Shown here: positions 1-11,083 of the stretch, piece after piece | How the letters are laid out: every line of letters starts with the position of its first letter | How positions within the stretch are numbered: position 1 is the stretch's first letter | Origin: Gautieria morchelliformis | Lineage: Eukaryota > Basidiomycota > Agaricomycetes > Gomphales > Gomphaceae | Reading direction: 5' to 3' | Length of the DNA: 64,000 nt | Assembly: GCA_015179125.1 (NCBI GenBank) | Contig: WHVA01000200.1 | Coordinates: 120,801 to 184,800 of the forward strand | Notes under the pieces: generated by a model | What the model was told of the DNA's origin: nothing | Databases searched by the model: none | What the model saw: the letters and a program-made list of their open reading frames with translations, nothing else | Made by a program: the position numbers and the translations under genes

Positions 1-3000
1 ATCGCACTAAAACATATTCAAGTCAGCTGATTTACTGATAAATGTGATAAGAGAGACCTACATCAGGTACCCAAGAGGTGAGCTTACTTCCCTTTTTTCT
101 TCGTCCTCTCCCCTGTCCTGGAGGCCCAAATGTAGCTGTCAGAGGGGCATCACGAATGCGATCAGCAAGTATAGTGTCAAAGATCTTAAAACTGGCCAGA
201 TCTGAGGTACTGGTATGGCAATCCAGGGTGTAGAGGTGAAAGTAGCTGTTGATCACCGTTTCAGAAAGTTCCCCCTGTGAGCGCAAGGCTTGGAGTTTGG
301 CAGCATTAAGTGGGTAGATGCCATTGACCGTAAACCCTAACAGTTCATAGTCACACAGGGCCAGAAACAGTAGCTTGCTCTTGTCCGAGGCGCTTCTGGT
401 TGTGTCCTGAAGGATGTGTAAGAAAGTGAATGAGATTTTTAGATTTAGAACAGGAAACAAACCATCAGTGGAATTGAGCCTGAAATTTTGAAGGTCTTAT
501 GAGAGGGTGACTAAATCCAACCCCGTGTGTGAGTGGTTAGGCTGCGAGTGAAAGGCGAAACATTACATTATTGTGCATGTTATGAAGAGCTATTGGGCTA
601 AGCTTGTGTTGGGCCATTGCCTGGGCAACTTGCTCTATAGTCAATCCTTCATCGCCGCACACATAGGACGCATAAATTGTGGCAAGCATTTGCTTGATGT
701 CTGCTGGTCGAAGTTGGTATACGTCCCTAGTGTCTGCATGCAGCAAAAGTGTGAGAGCGATGATAACTACCCAGAAGCCACAAGTGCTTGAATCGTCCTG
801 GAGATGTGTAGGGAATGAGACATAAGGAGTATCGAGCGGAATCTGCCATATCTCAATGTCAAGAGGGTTCTCAACATGGTTAATGGCATGGGCTTACAGG
901 TGGTGTGCCGGCCGGCAGAAGGTAATTATGGATCACCCACTGATCTACAATGGTGGAGTGGCCCTGCATATCTGCTGTTGGGTTGTAACGTGTGCATGCA
1001 TTACGAGGGGTGCTGCCAAGTGAATGGTAGAATAAGGTCCAGTGATTTTGATGGAGATCCATAAACATGATGTACGTAAATGGAGTTCGTTCATGCTGTT
1101 CAAGCAGCGACTGACAAAAGGGGGGTTTCTGACCAAGGAGTTAGACATCACACATGAAGCTTATGGGTGTGAAAACTATACCGTGCCACCGCTCAATGCT
1201 TCTGCGAAGCTAGTGGACATTCCAGGAGAAATGCAGAACCACGTGTGGAGTCCACATGCTGTGCTGAGTGAGTTGAACATTTCAACAAACACCATCATCT
1301 CCTCAATTCTGAGCCAGTATTCCGGGTTGTCCCACCGCGAGCAGTCAGCAGACCAAATTGCTAGGTCTTCGGCAGTAAGATCATCAAGGAGATGTCTGGG
1401 TTCAACATCAGGACTCAATCGGACAAGTTGACTCAAAAGGGGTTTGGTGCTTGAGCCTGCAATAGACTCATCAGGTATCCCATCAAGAGGACCAGCAACT
1501 CCCAGCATGAACTGTCCAGGAGGTTGGCCTAGCACCTTGCGCCTAGCCAGGTGTTTCCAATGCAGGTGTGTCTGTCATAACACTGTTCATCAAACGTTTG
1601 GTTGGCTTTCTACCGGGCTTTCTGCTGAATTGCGGAACTGCGCGTCGTTTCGTTGGAGATCGCCATGGCTGCATGGGGACCACTGGGGTTGGCTGTCCAT
1701 GGGCAGAAATAGGAGTAGAAATAACTACATAATTTATAAATATCATGCATGCCAGGTCAATTGATGCTCACATTGATTTTTCGGAGCTGGTGAACCACCA
1801 TCAAGCTCGGCCAACACAACAGGCTCTGTTGAACTTGATGATTGAGGGTCTTCATCAACAACGGTGTATGTAGCCTGGTGTGCGTACACCTTCTTCAGGC
1901 ATTGATCGATCTCGGCATCCCAGACTTTATCAGATCGCTGATGTGTCTGAGGACGTTTCCCTTTGTCCTGCGTGAGTGGTAGGCGTTTTTGATTGCTAGT
2001 TTCGAGCGCTGCATTTATTTAGCTGTGTGACTGATATCGAATGTAAACAGTGTACTGCACCTTTCCATTCAGAAGCCGGTCCATTTGACACTTGCAATTT
2101 ACCAGCTAGAAGGTGAGCGCCATACTTCCCTGTTTGAACCCATGCGTCACATGTACAGCTTGGTGCAAGAATGTCAACATTAAAAGCCCCTGGCGTTTTG
2201 GAATCCCTGGTGAACGGACCTGGGCATGCAGAGTACTAGCATTCCCACTCACGGTAATGCCAAAACTTGAAAACGGCCATGTGATCCTACCTGATGCACG
2301 AGACCGGTATCCCACAGTTGATGAGCTTCATAGTTTAATTGCACAAGGTCGCGAGGCTCATTCCGAGGGGTAGAGGCCCAGAATCTGTAGTAAGGAAAGA
2401 ATTCATTCAGAATAATCCCAGCTAAACGATTGATCCTTCCAGAAAACATGGCAGAGACATATGCTATCATATTCACTCGAACTCACCGTTTATTCTTGCG
2501 GTTGTCCAGAAATACCGAGTCAAAAACACGAAAACCTCGTTCAATCCAGTTATTCACATTCCATGTGCCGTCACGAGTCTGTCCAGCGGGGAGCCCAATA
2601 TCTGTGAAGTGCTCTGAGTTACCATACCCAGTGAGCATGTTATCCCATCACACATATTTGTTTGATGCCTCACCTATCCACTCCTCTGTGAACCAGTTGT
2701 GGCTGAAGTAGTCACGCACCCATGCCGATTGCTGTGTTCGGACTTGAGCAGTTGACTTTGACATTCCCCGTTTGCGCATGCCCAGCTTCTGAGGGTCATC
2801 TGACTGCGAGCTCTCAGAGTCTGCGCTTGAATCAGAATCAGAAACATGCACGGCCACTTGGTCATCTTGTGACATGATTAACTTGTCAACCTGTTCCAGG
2901 AAAGTGTCCCTTGCACCTGGCCAAGAATCCCAAGTTCGGCAGCGCTGGAGACCACGGAAAAAGATCAGGATTTCATACTTGATCTCCTGCAAAATCCTGG

Positions 3001-5057
3001 GACATGTGCTCTTAGGCTTGTCATCGCCGTCCCAACGTAAGATCACCTGTATGACATGAAACTGGCACAGCCGGATATATGTGTCGGGAAATGCTAAATT
3101 TGTGGTCTTTTCAGAGGACAGCCATACGTAGCATACAGATAGTCAACTTACCTTGCTTGATGGCTTTGAGCTCAGACCTACACTTATCAATCATGAACTT
3201 TGGGATGTGCCAGCCTTCCTTGACAATGCCCCTGCAAAGCCTCACGATTTCGGCCCTGTCGGCTTCTCCAGGGTGCTCGATGCTGCTTGTATCTGCCATG
3301 GTACTGTATGAGATTAAGAAAATATGACTATTGGGCCCATATCGTACCTGCGTTAATCTGTTTTGCTCGTCGTCCTACCTTGATCTTGGTAGCTTCCAGG
3401 TACGTGGCTAAGGTCTGCGTGCGCACATTTTCAGACAGTAATACAGATCCTACGTACATCATAGTAGACAAAACGTTGCCATTAGATATAATATGCCATA
3501 GCAATGCACAGTGACTGACCTGGAACGAAGTGTTGATGCTCATTGACCGCAATCAGGAATGTCACGGCTGCACGATTTTCATTTTTATTGTGCCAGCTAA
3601 CCACATCTACCTGAGGAACCCTCAGAACATATGTACAACTTCGCAGGTAGAAGGGATATCGACGGTTTGAATTGCGGCCAAACCATCACGCGTGCCATGG
3701 AGAATTAAATTCTCGAGGGTGAAATTGTCTGCCATAGTGCATGTGAATCGCGACAGACTGTCAGGCTTGTGGGGATTATGAGGGATGAAACTTCGAAATA
3801 GGTAGGTATGATAAATTCGACAGATATATTCATAGACCTACTTGTAAATCTTGTGGGGATTGCGATTCTTGAGAATTACGACGGCAGTGAAAGGATCCTG
3901 ATCCAGACGTACTCGGCGAATGACGGCAGGTAACAACTGTCTGATCTGTTTGGCAGTTGGCCTGCGGAATGCTGGGAAGTTGTCGGTTATGTCAGTTGGG
4001 GCATTTGTTGGTCTGGAAGTGGGCAACGGGTTCCGGTACTGGTTAACTAGCTCTGCAATGGATTGTTTTGTAAGTTTCTTATTGTACTTGCCATAGGTAA
4101 GGCACGTACCACGCATAACCGTTGTAGCCTTGACACCTACCAGCCTCAGCCGTTCAGATACCAGGTTATGCAAATGCCGTGACCAAAGCAAGTTTTTCGG
4201 ATTTGCGTCTTCGTGGGTACCGGATTGCCAAACGGTGACCCGAGTCAAGTCGTCAGCATAAGCCTCAAGCTGCATGATCATATTGTTAGTACTACAATAA
4301 TTAAATCAAAACGAGCCCGTACCATGAGTCTCACTTGACCTGGGCATTGTTTCCAACGGTTTTTGCGTTGCACGAGAGGATTAGAACATTTATCTTCCTG
4401 ATCGGACTCTGTCGCAGAGTCAGATGTGTCTGATACCAAGGCACAGGCTCCTCGGCACTTGTATTCAAACCGGGCAACGACCCTCCTTTGTAAAATGGCT
4501 GCCTCACGTCCCTGGAGTGAAAGTCCAGATGTTTCATTCCAGAACAGGATGAAGGGACGTGCCCTGACATCAACGGGTGTGTCGTTCGGATGTCCAAACC
4601 ACGACTGGTCAACAGACACAGAAGTGGTGGCCCTGTAGGGGTTATAGTCATTGCACTATAATGTCAATCATTTTATTAGTATGCACATATATAATTCCTG
4701 ATAACTTACTTGAGCATCAAACCAATCCGGCAGCTTGGTGGTGAGGACATGACCCACATCCTTCCATACCGGCGCCAGGCGTTGGACGGAGTCCAAGAGA
4801 AGGGGCTTGTTGGATCGGTTTGTACTGAGATCAGGGGGAGGGAGACTGTGAGCTTCAATGAGATACGCACGCCGTCTTGGAGTGATGATGATGTCGGACT
4901 CGGAGTCGTTTGAAGAGGTGATGGAAGCCGTGTGGGGACTCTCTGCAGGGGGGCTGCTAGTAGTATTGAAGATGCGAAGGTTGTCATTCCGGGTTTGCCG
5001 TCCAGGTTTACGGAACTTCTTAGGCGGTCAACTGGGGCGTCGTGTGTTAGGCGGCAT
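1..5057 (-). pseudogene. Degenerate Mutator-like transposase gene with SWIM finger and Ulp1-like tail, cut by the left edge
   Basis: Read right to left, GT-AG-separated coding blocks form one long gene. The ATG is at 5057; a Ser/Pro-rich head reaches about 4710. A block at 4619-4320 has a WRKY/GCM1-like finger (KCRGAC then QCPGQVRLMV), continued at 4281-3838 up to HKIY. Blocks at 3600-3330 and 3299-3110 resemble the DDE region of MULE transposases (SVLLSENVRTQTLATYLEAT; FMIDKCRSELKAIKQ), and 3046-2250 gives its C-terminal part (GTWNVNNWIERGF). A SWIM-like finger CTCDAWVQTGKYGAH lies near 2160-2100, with Gly where the third Cys should be. Blocks at 1535-1176 and 460-32 lead into an Ulp1 (C48 peptidase)-like start (LSETVINSYFHLYTLDCH), which continues outside the window. 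Broken: codon 10 is TGA (5028-5030, probably from CGA), the frame is lost between 3840 and 3550, and the finger is incomplete. The MULE assignment is inferred from motif order, and a related superfamily is possible. Confidence 0.55.
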
Positions 5058-6041
5058 GTCGATTTATTGAAGAGAACGTATCGTGCGCTGTTATATAGCT
5101 GAGGGGCGTCAAAGAACACTGAGAAGTTCAGTATTCACACAGTATATGCTTAAGACAGACAAACCACAAAGTGACATAGTCCACCGAGACATACACAGTG
5201 GACAAACAACAAAGCGACGTTGTCCGCGTTAGGCGTAACCAAGATACGCCGTGTCCACCTTGCGCTTAGGGATATCCAAGGACAAGAGTAGCATCATGGG
5301 TGATGCGATGGTTAGATGAAGGGGGCACCACCTCGATATTAGTCCTAAACGTACACTGTAACGGCATGATAATGATTAGAACGGTCCCCGGACCCGTGGG
5401 CATACTTTACACAATTTCTCTTACCATAATTGGATCCTATATGGTGACTTGGTGCATGTGTACGGACATCATCTCAAGGCTGAAAAAGTAGGCCGAACCC
5501 GATATCTTGAGTGGCATGGCGCCCGGATCAACAAACTAGTAATTTTGCCGTATAGTGCTCAATTCGGGCAACAAAACGAGCCTCCACTCGTGATTTTTGG
5601 GTGAGTATATGGAGAGCTAGAGAAAGTTGAGACAGAAAGGACATCTGGGTGGGACATTAATTTATTGTGGACGAGACAAAAATGTGGCCAACGTGGGACC
5701 AAAATGCTTCCGCATTGAGACAATGCCCCCTGACGCGTCGTGACATGCGGCTGGTTGTCGGAGACAAAAATGCATTCCCACAAGACATTATTTGTATTTC
5801 CTTTAGGAAAGCAAAACTCACTTGTCATTGATTTATTGATTTTTGACGGAGGTTCTGCATTCTACAAGAAGTCCCTGGAGTAAAAAAAAATTTGAGTTGA
5901 ATCAGCAACGAGACAGTACTAACGTTGACGAAACACTCAAGCTAACCGGCGGACTTTCGACGCAGCTCAAGGAGCCGGCTACCCAAACAGGAAACCCCGG
6001 CCGCTGGGAGATAGTCAGCTGACAGGTCCGCGAAAAAAAAA
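5058..6041. other. No gene recognised
   Basis: AT-rich stretch with only short random open frames. No domain, terminal repeat or RNA gene could be recognised. It probably holds the upstream or terminal region of the transposase element to its left. Confidence 0.4.
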
Positions 6042-6210
6042 ACAACCAGCTTGGTCAGCGGCTGATCAATCCAGACTATCGGAACGACCGGCAGTTGGTC
6101 CAAATACCAAACCTCGCTTACCGTCGTTTCCCTTTTGGAGCAACTGTTCGACCTCCATCATCGGAGGCATTGCTTCACTGAGCAGTACGTATATAATGTA
6201 CTCAATGCAC
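6042..6210 (+). repeat. Left arm of a 170-bp inverted repeat pair
   Basis: From ACAACCAGCTTGGTCAGC to ATGTACTCAATGCAC this stretch is repeated as reverse complement at 8157-8326, with scattered substitutions. The arms are 1.9 kb apart and enclose a younger solo LTR (6842-7465). Short frames run through both arms, but no family is recognised. It could be the long terminal inverted repeat of an old DNA element or a locally inverted duplication. Confidence 0.6.
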
Positions 6211-6841
6211 AATTCCTCCCTTCCCAGATCAGCATCTGTTCATGGTCAACTTGTGTTTACACTTTCCAGGAGTCCAGGATGATGAAATTTGCTTCTTTGT
6301 CCTGAACCCTATGGGCAGCGGGGAGTTATGATGTGAGTTGAGTATTGTCATACCTGACGTGCCTAACATTGGCCTGCATAGTTCTTGGAGATATGGCTCA
6401 TCGGTTGTAAGCCGAATGGCGAAGGGATAGCACAGAGGTCCTAATTCTGTACCAAGTCCGATGGCACCGGTCTGAAAGCCTCAGTGAGTGGTTTCTGTTA
6501 TATTTTGCTGTGCCCTCCCACATGCTCAGAATTTTCCTCATCCAACAGCGGGTCAGCGACCGGTGTGTCGGAGTGCGAGGTGATTTCGTCGGTGTGGGGT
6601 GGGGAGCGGGGCACAGGATGGAGTCGATAGACTCGTGAGAGGAGGTGACGGGCTGGGGGGCCGGGGGGCGGGGGGAGCGAGGGATTAGGTTGAGCACTCT
6701 GGAAACTCGTGAGTGCACCATTGCGCAACGAAGGTACGAATATTCACGTTGTATACATGGTCCCGTGGTCCACCTGGTGGAGAGGAGTCTAGCTATTCTT
6801 TCTTTTCATTGATGTCCAGCCCCTTCGTTTTGAGTTGTTGG
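6211..6841. other. No gene recognised
   Basis: Spacer between the inverted-repeat arm and the solo LTR. It contains a purine/pyrimidine-skewed G-rich tract around 6650-6680 but no supported gene. Confidence 0.4.
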
Positions 6842-7465
6842 TGTCAAGATTGGTTTCTAGGCGTTAATACCATGTATTAGTGAACACAGCGAATGCCCGA
6901 ATGACTTGTGTGAAGAAGTATGCCATTCGGCGAATAGGTGAACCAATAAATGTTCACAAGATAAGAGGGCTGCCCGAGCGGAGCTCGCCCTATTTACAGT
7001 TGTAGTGAAATAGCTCGTGGCACTTGACGATGTAACGTACAAGGTGTCACGGAAGGGTTGTCTAAGTAGCGACAATCCCTTCGCCGTCAGCACAGAAAAT
7101 AGTTCGATGGCTAAGGTAACAAAGATGAAGTATGAAAACTCACCAGTGATGCCTAAGTCCTCTTCTGGTCGAAGATAGAAATCTCCAGGAGAAGGCTCAA
7201 GACGATGATCGCAGCGAGGTCAAGTTTGCACAAGATGGACGACGTATGATAATTGAACTGGAGAATATACATGCGAATGTAAACTGATGACTGCCAAGCC
7301 AGTCCAAAGACGTCGATCATGCTTTGACGGCATGGCTATGGAAAATGGCGCGAACAGCGAAGATCGGTTGCTGAACACGGAAAGGGCGATTGGAACGAAC
7401 ACGGAGGTGGAGTGAGAAATGGGAGAACAGGGCATCTGAGTATGGGAAATAAACACGTCATGACA
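6842..7465 (-). mobile_element. Solo LTR (624 bp) of an LTR retrotransposon, minus orientation
   Basis: On the minus strand it starts TGTCATGACG and ends CCAATCTTGACA, so it has the TG...CA ends of an LTR. It is flanked by a perfect 5-bp direct repeat GTTGG (6837-6841 and 7466-7470), the target-site duplication expected of a Gypsy-class insertion. No internal domain is present, so the element was reduced to one LTR by recombination. A diverged relative in plus orientation lies at 48729-49979; the two share the segment around CATTCGCATGTATATTCTCC and the 3' end. The short frames inside it are not genes. Confidence 0.85.
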
Positions 7466-8156
7466 GTTGGTCACGTTTAGCCTTGCTCGCATCCGTGCTC
7501 GTACCAGACTGACTTTTGCATTGAATGGAAGTAAGATAAGGGTGTCTATAATGAACAAAAAATTGCACTATTGTATACTCCAACCATTTCCAAGATTGGC
7601 TAAGTTGCATAAATCAAGCTTCTGTTCATGCCAGACATGCCACGTGGCTTGCTGAGATTTTACATCATCGGAATATAGTTCAGAGAAATGCACGTTCATC
7701 TTGTAATGTTGTTGAATTTATTCGATCTGCTTGTCGTCCAAATGTAGCATCTTAATGTTTACCTGTTCAAACAAGAAAATATATCAGCAGAATCACAAGG
7801 AAAGTAACGATAGCGACTGACTTTTATCACCCCTCCCCGCTGCACATGGGATATTCATGGTCTAGAGGTAAACAGCGAATGTTAGCACGTGAGATCAACA
7901 CAACGAGGAGATTGGAGACTTGCCTTAGATATGGCACCCAATTGAGGTGCCGCACGAGGTGGGGGACAAGATGGCTGCCAGTTGTGGCATTATTCAGAAC
8001 CTGCTCCTGGATGTTTTCATCAGAAGATCTGGAAACATGAGTAGAGAAAGGAGCAGAATGCAGTGAGGCAAGACGATGAAAAGGATGAGCTAGGAAAAAA
8101 AAGTCCCTAGGTGACATATACACGTCATATGAGCGGATCTACAAAGGCTCCAAATG
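7466..8156. other. No gene recognised
   Basis: AT-rich spacer between the solo LTR and the right arm of the inverted repeat; only short frames without recognisable similarity. Confidence 0.4.
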
Positions 8157-8326
8157 GTGCATTGAGCACATTATATACATACTGCTCAGTGAAGCGATGC
8201 CTCCAATGATGGAGGTCGAACAGTTGCTCCAAAAGGGAAATGACGGTAAGCGAGGTTTGGTATTTGGACCAAACTGCTGGGCGTTCCGATAGTCTGGATT
8301 GATCAGCTGCTGACCAAGCTGGTTGT
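8157..8326 (-). repeat. Right arm of a 170-bp inverted repeat pair
   Basis: Reverse-complement partner of 6042-6210. Outside the core, weaker similarity continues for some tens of bases (CAGGTCCGC on the left arm, CACAGGTCCGCTGAC beyond the right arm). No target duplication was found. Confidence 0.6.
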
Positions 8327-9598
8327 GCCTCAGCTCCACAGGTCCGCTGACACATAACCCTAATGGACCCATAGCCACAACACCACATATCCACCACAAC
8401 ACCACCACAATGCCACTAACGTACCCACAACATGTCCACAATATAGCCGTATTAGGATTCCCAATATATCTTTTTTTTTCATCGAACACGCACTTCACTG
8501 AATTGCAGTGAAGACTATTTGCGTGAAACCAGGCTATTCTGGTGAATATGACTAGCTAGGTGAATATATTGCACATGTGGCATCACTAGTGAGGTCGGCC
8601 CTGTTGTCGCTTTATGATGTACTCAACCGAAAACAGCCCATAGATGGAATATATTAATGGAGGCAGGCGAGGGGATCGTTACAAGGCAGGCTGGATGGAC
8701 ATTGCATGCAAAAAATCTTTCAAGTCTCGACGTTCTATGCTCATGAAGCTTCAGTGGGTCATCTTGTCTGGATGTCTCCTCTCCACGGGAGCTATAGGTC
8801 GAAGGTGCTTACGAGTATAGTAAGACAAGGCAGTAGTCAAATTGTCAATTCGATAGTGAGCCAGTCACTGCCTTAAATACACAAATCATACTCTCAGTCC
8901 ATTGTTCTGCAAGAGCCACTCTTCCACCTGTCCACCATTCCTTGTGCTTACAGCCACTGTCCACCATCCACCGTCCATCGTCAACCGTTCCTTGTTTCAG
9001 TACCTTGATGTGTCAGCATGCCAAGTTAATTCCCAACAGGAGCGGGCCCCACCATGCTTGATGCTCTTACAGTTCTTCATCCAGTTTGGGTGCATGCCCA
9101 CGTCCTCCTAGGCCTCTTCAGAACTCCCCTAATGACGCTTAATAAGCACCAGATCCTGCACAACAGGACATACACCCGCCCAAGGACATGTGTAGCCAGT
9201 GGGAATATATGTCCGCGGGATGGGTTGCCCGAGAGGATGGGGTGGGGGGCGGGAGAAGGAGGTATTCGTGGTGTGGGACCTGTCCCAGTCAGTGTGCACT
9301 CTGTTCTGTTGCTGGCTGCCGGACTATGGCGATGTGGGAGCACTCGGCTTGGCCAAAAGGAAAACAGAAAATAACACTTCCCTATGCATGTACCCACAAA
9401 CATGGCAATTCAAGGTCCCTGTTGAGGCACCAATACTCGCGCAGCGCTCAGCCCCCAATGACCAGTCCCTTCTCAAACCCTTTTCCCCCACACATGGCAT
9501 CACCCCCCTCATGCTGTTTCGTTGGGCGGTATAAGGTATTCGTTCGTAGATGCACACATGCCTACTATAGGTTGAAGTAGAATTAGAGTACGGGGTTT
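8327..9598. other. No gene recognised
   Basis: Repeat-poor stretch with several overlapping short frames on both strands (for example 9054-9374 and 9188-9580). None shows a domain, intron pattern or coding bias that would support a gene. Confidence 0.4.
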
Positions 9599-9803
9599 TG
9601 ACTGTAGATTCGATGTCCTGACAGCGACGAGAGTCGCTGTCCTAAATACACGTTCTATCCTAATTGTATTAAGTTCCTTGTTCTATAGCTCCTTGTATCT
9701 TACTGCGCTCCTTTGTCCGTTCTCTCTTTTGTGTCCTATACGCGTCATCAGCGCATGCGTCATCGGCTTACATCAGCATGCCGAAGTGCCGGTTTATTCA
9801 ACA
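9599..9803 (-). repeat. Probable Copia-type LTR remnant
   Basis: On the minus strand this begins TGTTGAATAAACCGGCAC and ends ATCGAATCTACAGTCA, giving TG...CA termini over 205 bp. The interior has the GACAGCGACTCTCGTCGC hairpin and a run of short AT-rich motifs such as fungal Copia LTRs carry. No target duplication is visible (GGTTT on the left, CCTAC on the right), so ends and identity are tentative. The Gypsy element starts 62 bp further right. Confidence 0.4.
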
Positions 9804-9865
9804 CCTACGTGGTGGCCCAGCATGAATCAGTGCTAGTGTTGAACAAGACGGGGAGGATGAGATGG

Positions 9866-10080
9866 TGTAAAGGATGTCGATCTTAAGACCTTGTATCACA
9901 AGGGCACTACAGAACTTGACCAATGAGTGGTATTCTGAATGCTACGTAGTGACAGGTAAGAGTAAGATGCGATGGGAACCGCTGGCCGGTTCCCATGCAT
10001 AAACTATACAGTGGGTCCCTAAGGGGCCCACTGGGATTATGTAATAACTATTGTACATGTAGATACACGGGTTATTTACA
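9866..10080 (-). repeat. 3' LTR of the Gypsy element
   Basis: 215 bp; on the minus strand it runs TGTAAATAACCCGTG... to ...CATCCTTTACA. It contains an inverted repeat GTGGGTCCCTAAGGGGCCCAC (written on the plus strand) and a GGGAACCGGCTGGCCGG-like hairpin region. It matches 19224-19438 almost base for base. Confidence 0.93.
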
Positions 10081-10092
10081 CCCTCCCCCTCT
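10081..10092 (-). other. Polypurine tract of the Gypsy element
   Basis: Directly inside the 3' LTR the minus strand reads AGAGGGGGAGGG. This is the purine run expected to prime plus-strand DNA synthesis. Its position fixes the element's orientation as minus. Confidence 0.8.
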
Positions 10093-10148
10093 ATAGACAA
10101 CTATAGGGGTCAACTACTACTCATAGAGGTCATCCATGAGGGAGTCCT

Positions 10149-11060
10149 CTAGAGTGGCCGATACGATGACATCATCGTCGTACGGGCCGGTGGAGCACGT
10201 GACTCCTCCAGGGGCACCTCCGCGTCATCGGTGGTGATTGGGTGAGGCTGGTCGGCCTCACCACTAGCGGCGGTGTCCGCTTGGGTGATGGGGCCAGTGT
10301 CCTCGCGGAGCATGGCCTCAACGGCCGGGTCCTCAGTCTGAGGAGGGGGCTGGAAGCGCGCCAGCTCTTGGTCGAGCTGAGTGTGAGTGAGGGGTCGCGG
10401 CACCGCAGCCCTCACATGGCTGGTCTCGATGACCTTTTGTTGGCCCTCGCGGGCGGCGGCACTGAATGCCGCGCCGGTGATGCTGCGTTGAACATAATGT
10501 TCAATGTGCGCCACTCGCTTGCGAGTGACCCCCACGTAGCGGGCCAACCATCTCGCGATCTCGGTGAGGGGGATGTTGGGGCCGGCTCGGCCCTCCACAG
10601 GGAATGGGCCCGTGATTGAGAGCCGCAGGGTGGTGCTCTGAGGCGTCAGCACTTCCCTGGCGTTGACGAGGCTCGACCATTGGTCTGTCGAGCCGAATAG
10701 GTTGAGTAGCCTCACCCTGAGAGGTGATGCGACCCCTTTGACCCGGGGCGCAAGGGCCTTCAACCACATCCAGACGTCCATGTCGTCTAGGTTGAAGGTG
10801 CCATCCATGTTGTCACGGATGGCGGATGGGATTCCTTCAGGGTTGTGTATCCAACCCTTCAGGATGGCCGCGATGTCGTGTGGGGTACCGCCCGCTATCA
10901 TGAGACAATCCCTTTTGGGATTGCGAGCGCGCTGTTCACGCTCGATGCGTTTGAATACGCCGATTATCTCGTGCGTATGCATGAGCTGCGGCATTTCTTT
11001 TGCCCGCGCTATGAGTTTGATGAAGCATGGGTCGTTGAGCAGGCAGACGTCGTACCATTG
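10149..11060 (-). CDS. Gypsy accessory 3' ORF, C-terminal part (unrecognised)
   Basis: An open frame whose internal ATG is at 10994. The same frame stays open upstream through WYDVCLLNDPCFIKL and overlaps the end of the 12229-11084 frame, so the two are probably one protein of about 650 aa split by a single -1 shift near 11085-11090. The protein is soluble-looking and helical (EIIGVFKRIEREQRARNPKR, DMDVWMWLKALAPR) with an acidic, Pro-rich end. No domain is recognised. It lies between the chromodomain and the polypurine tract, a place where most Gypsy elements have no gene. It could be an element-specific accessory protein or a captured host gene. Confidence 0.5.
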   Translation of the reverse strand, partial: QWYDVCLLNDPCFIKLIARAKEMPQLMHTHEIIGVFKRIEREQRARNPKRDCLMIAGGTPHDIAAILKGWIHNPEGIPSAIRDNMDGTFNLDDMDVWMWLKALAPRVKGVASPLRVRLLNLFGSTDQWSSLVNAREVLTPQSTTLRLSITGPFPVEGRAGPNIPLTEIARWLARYVGVTRKRVAHIEHYVQRSITGAAFSAAAREGQQKVIETSHVRAAVPRPLTHTQLDQELARFQPPPQTEDPAVEAMLREDTGPITQADTAASGEADQPHPITTDDAEVPLEESRAPPARTTMMSSYRPL

Positions 11061-11083
11061 AGTACGACGCTGTTGGGCCTTTC

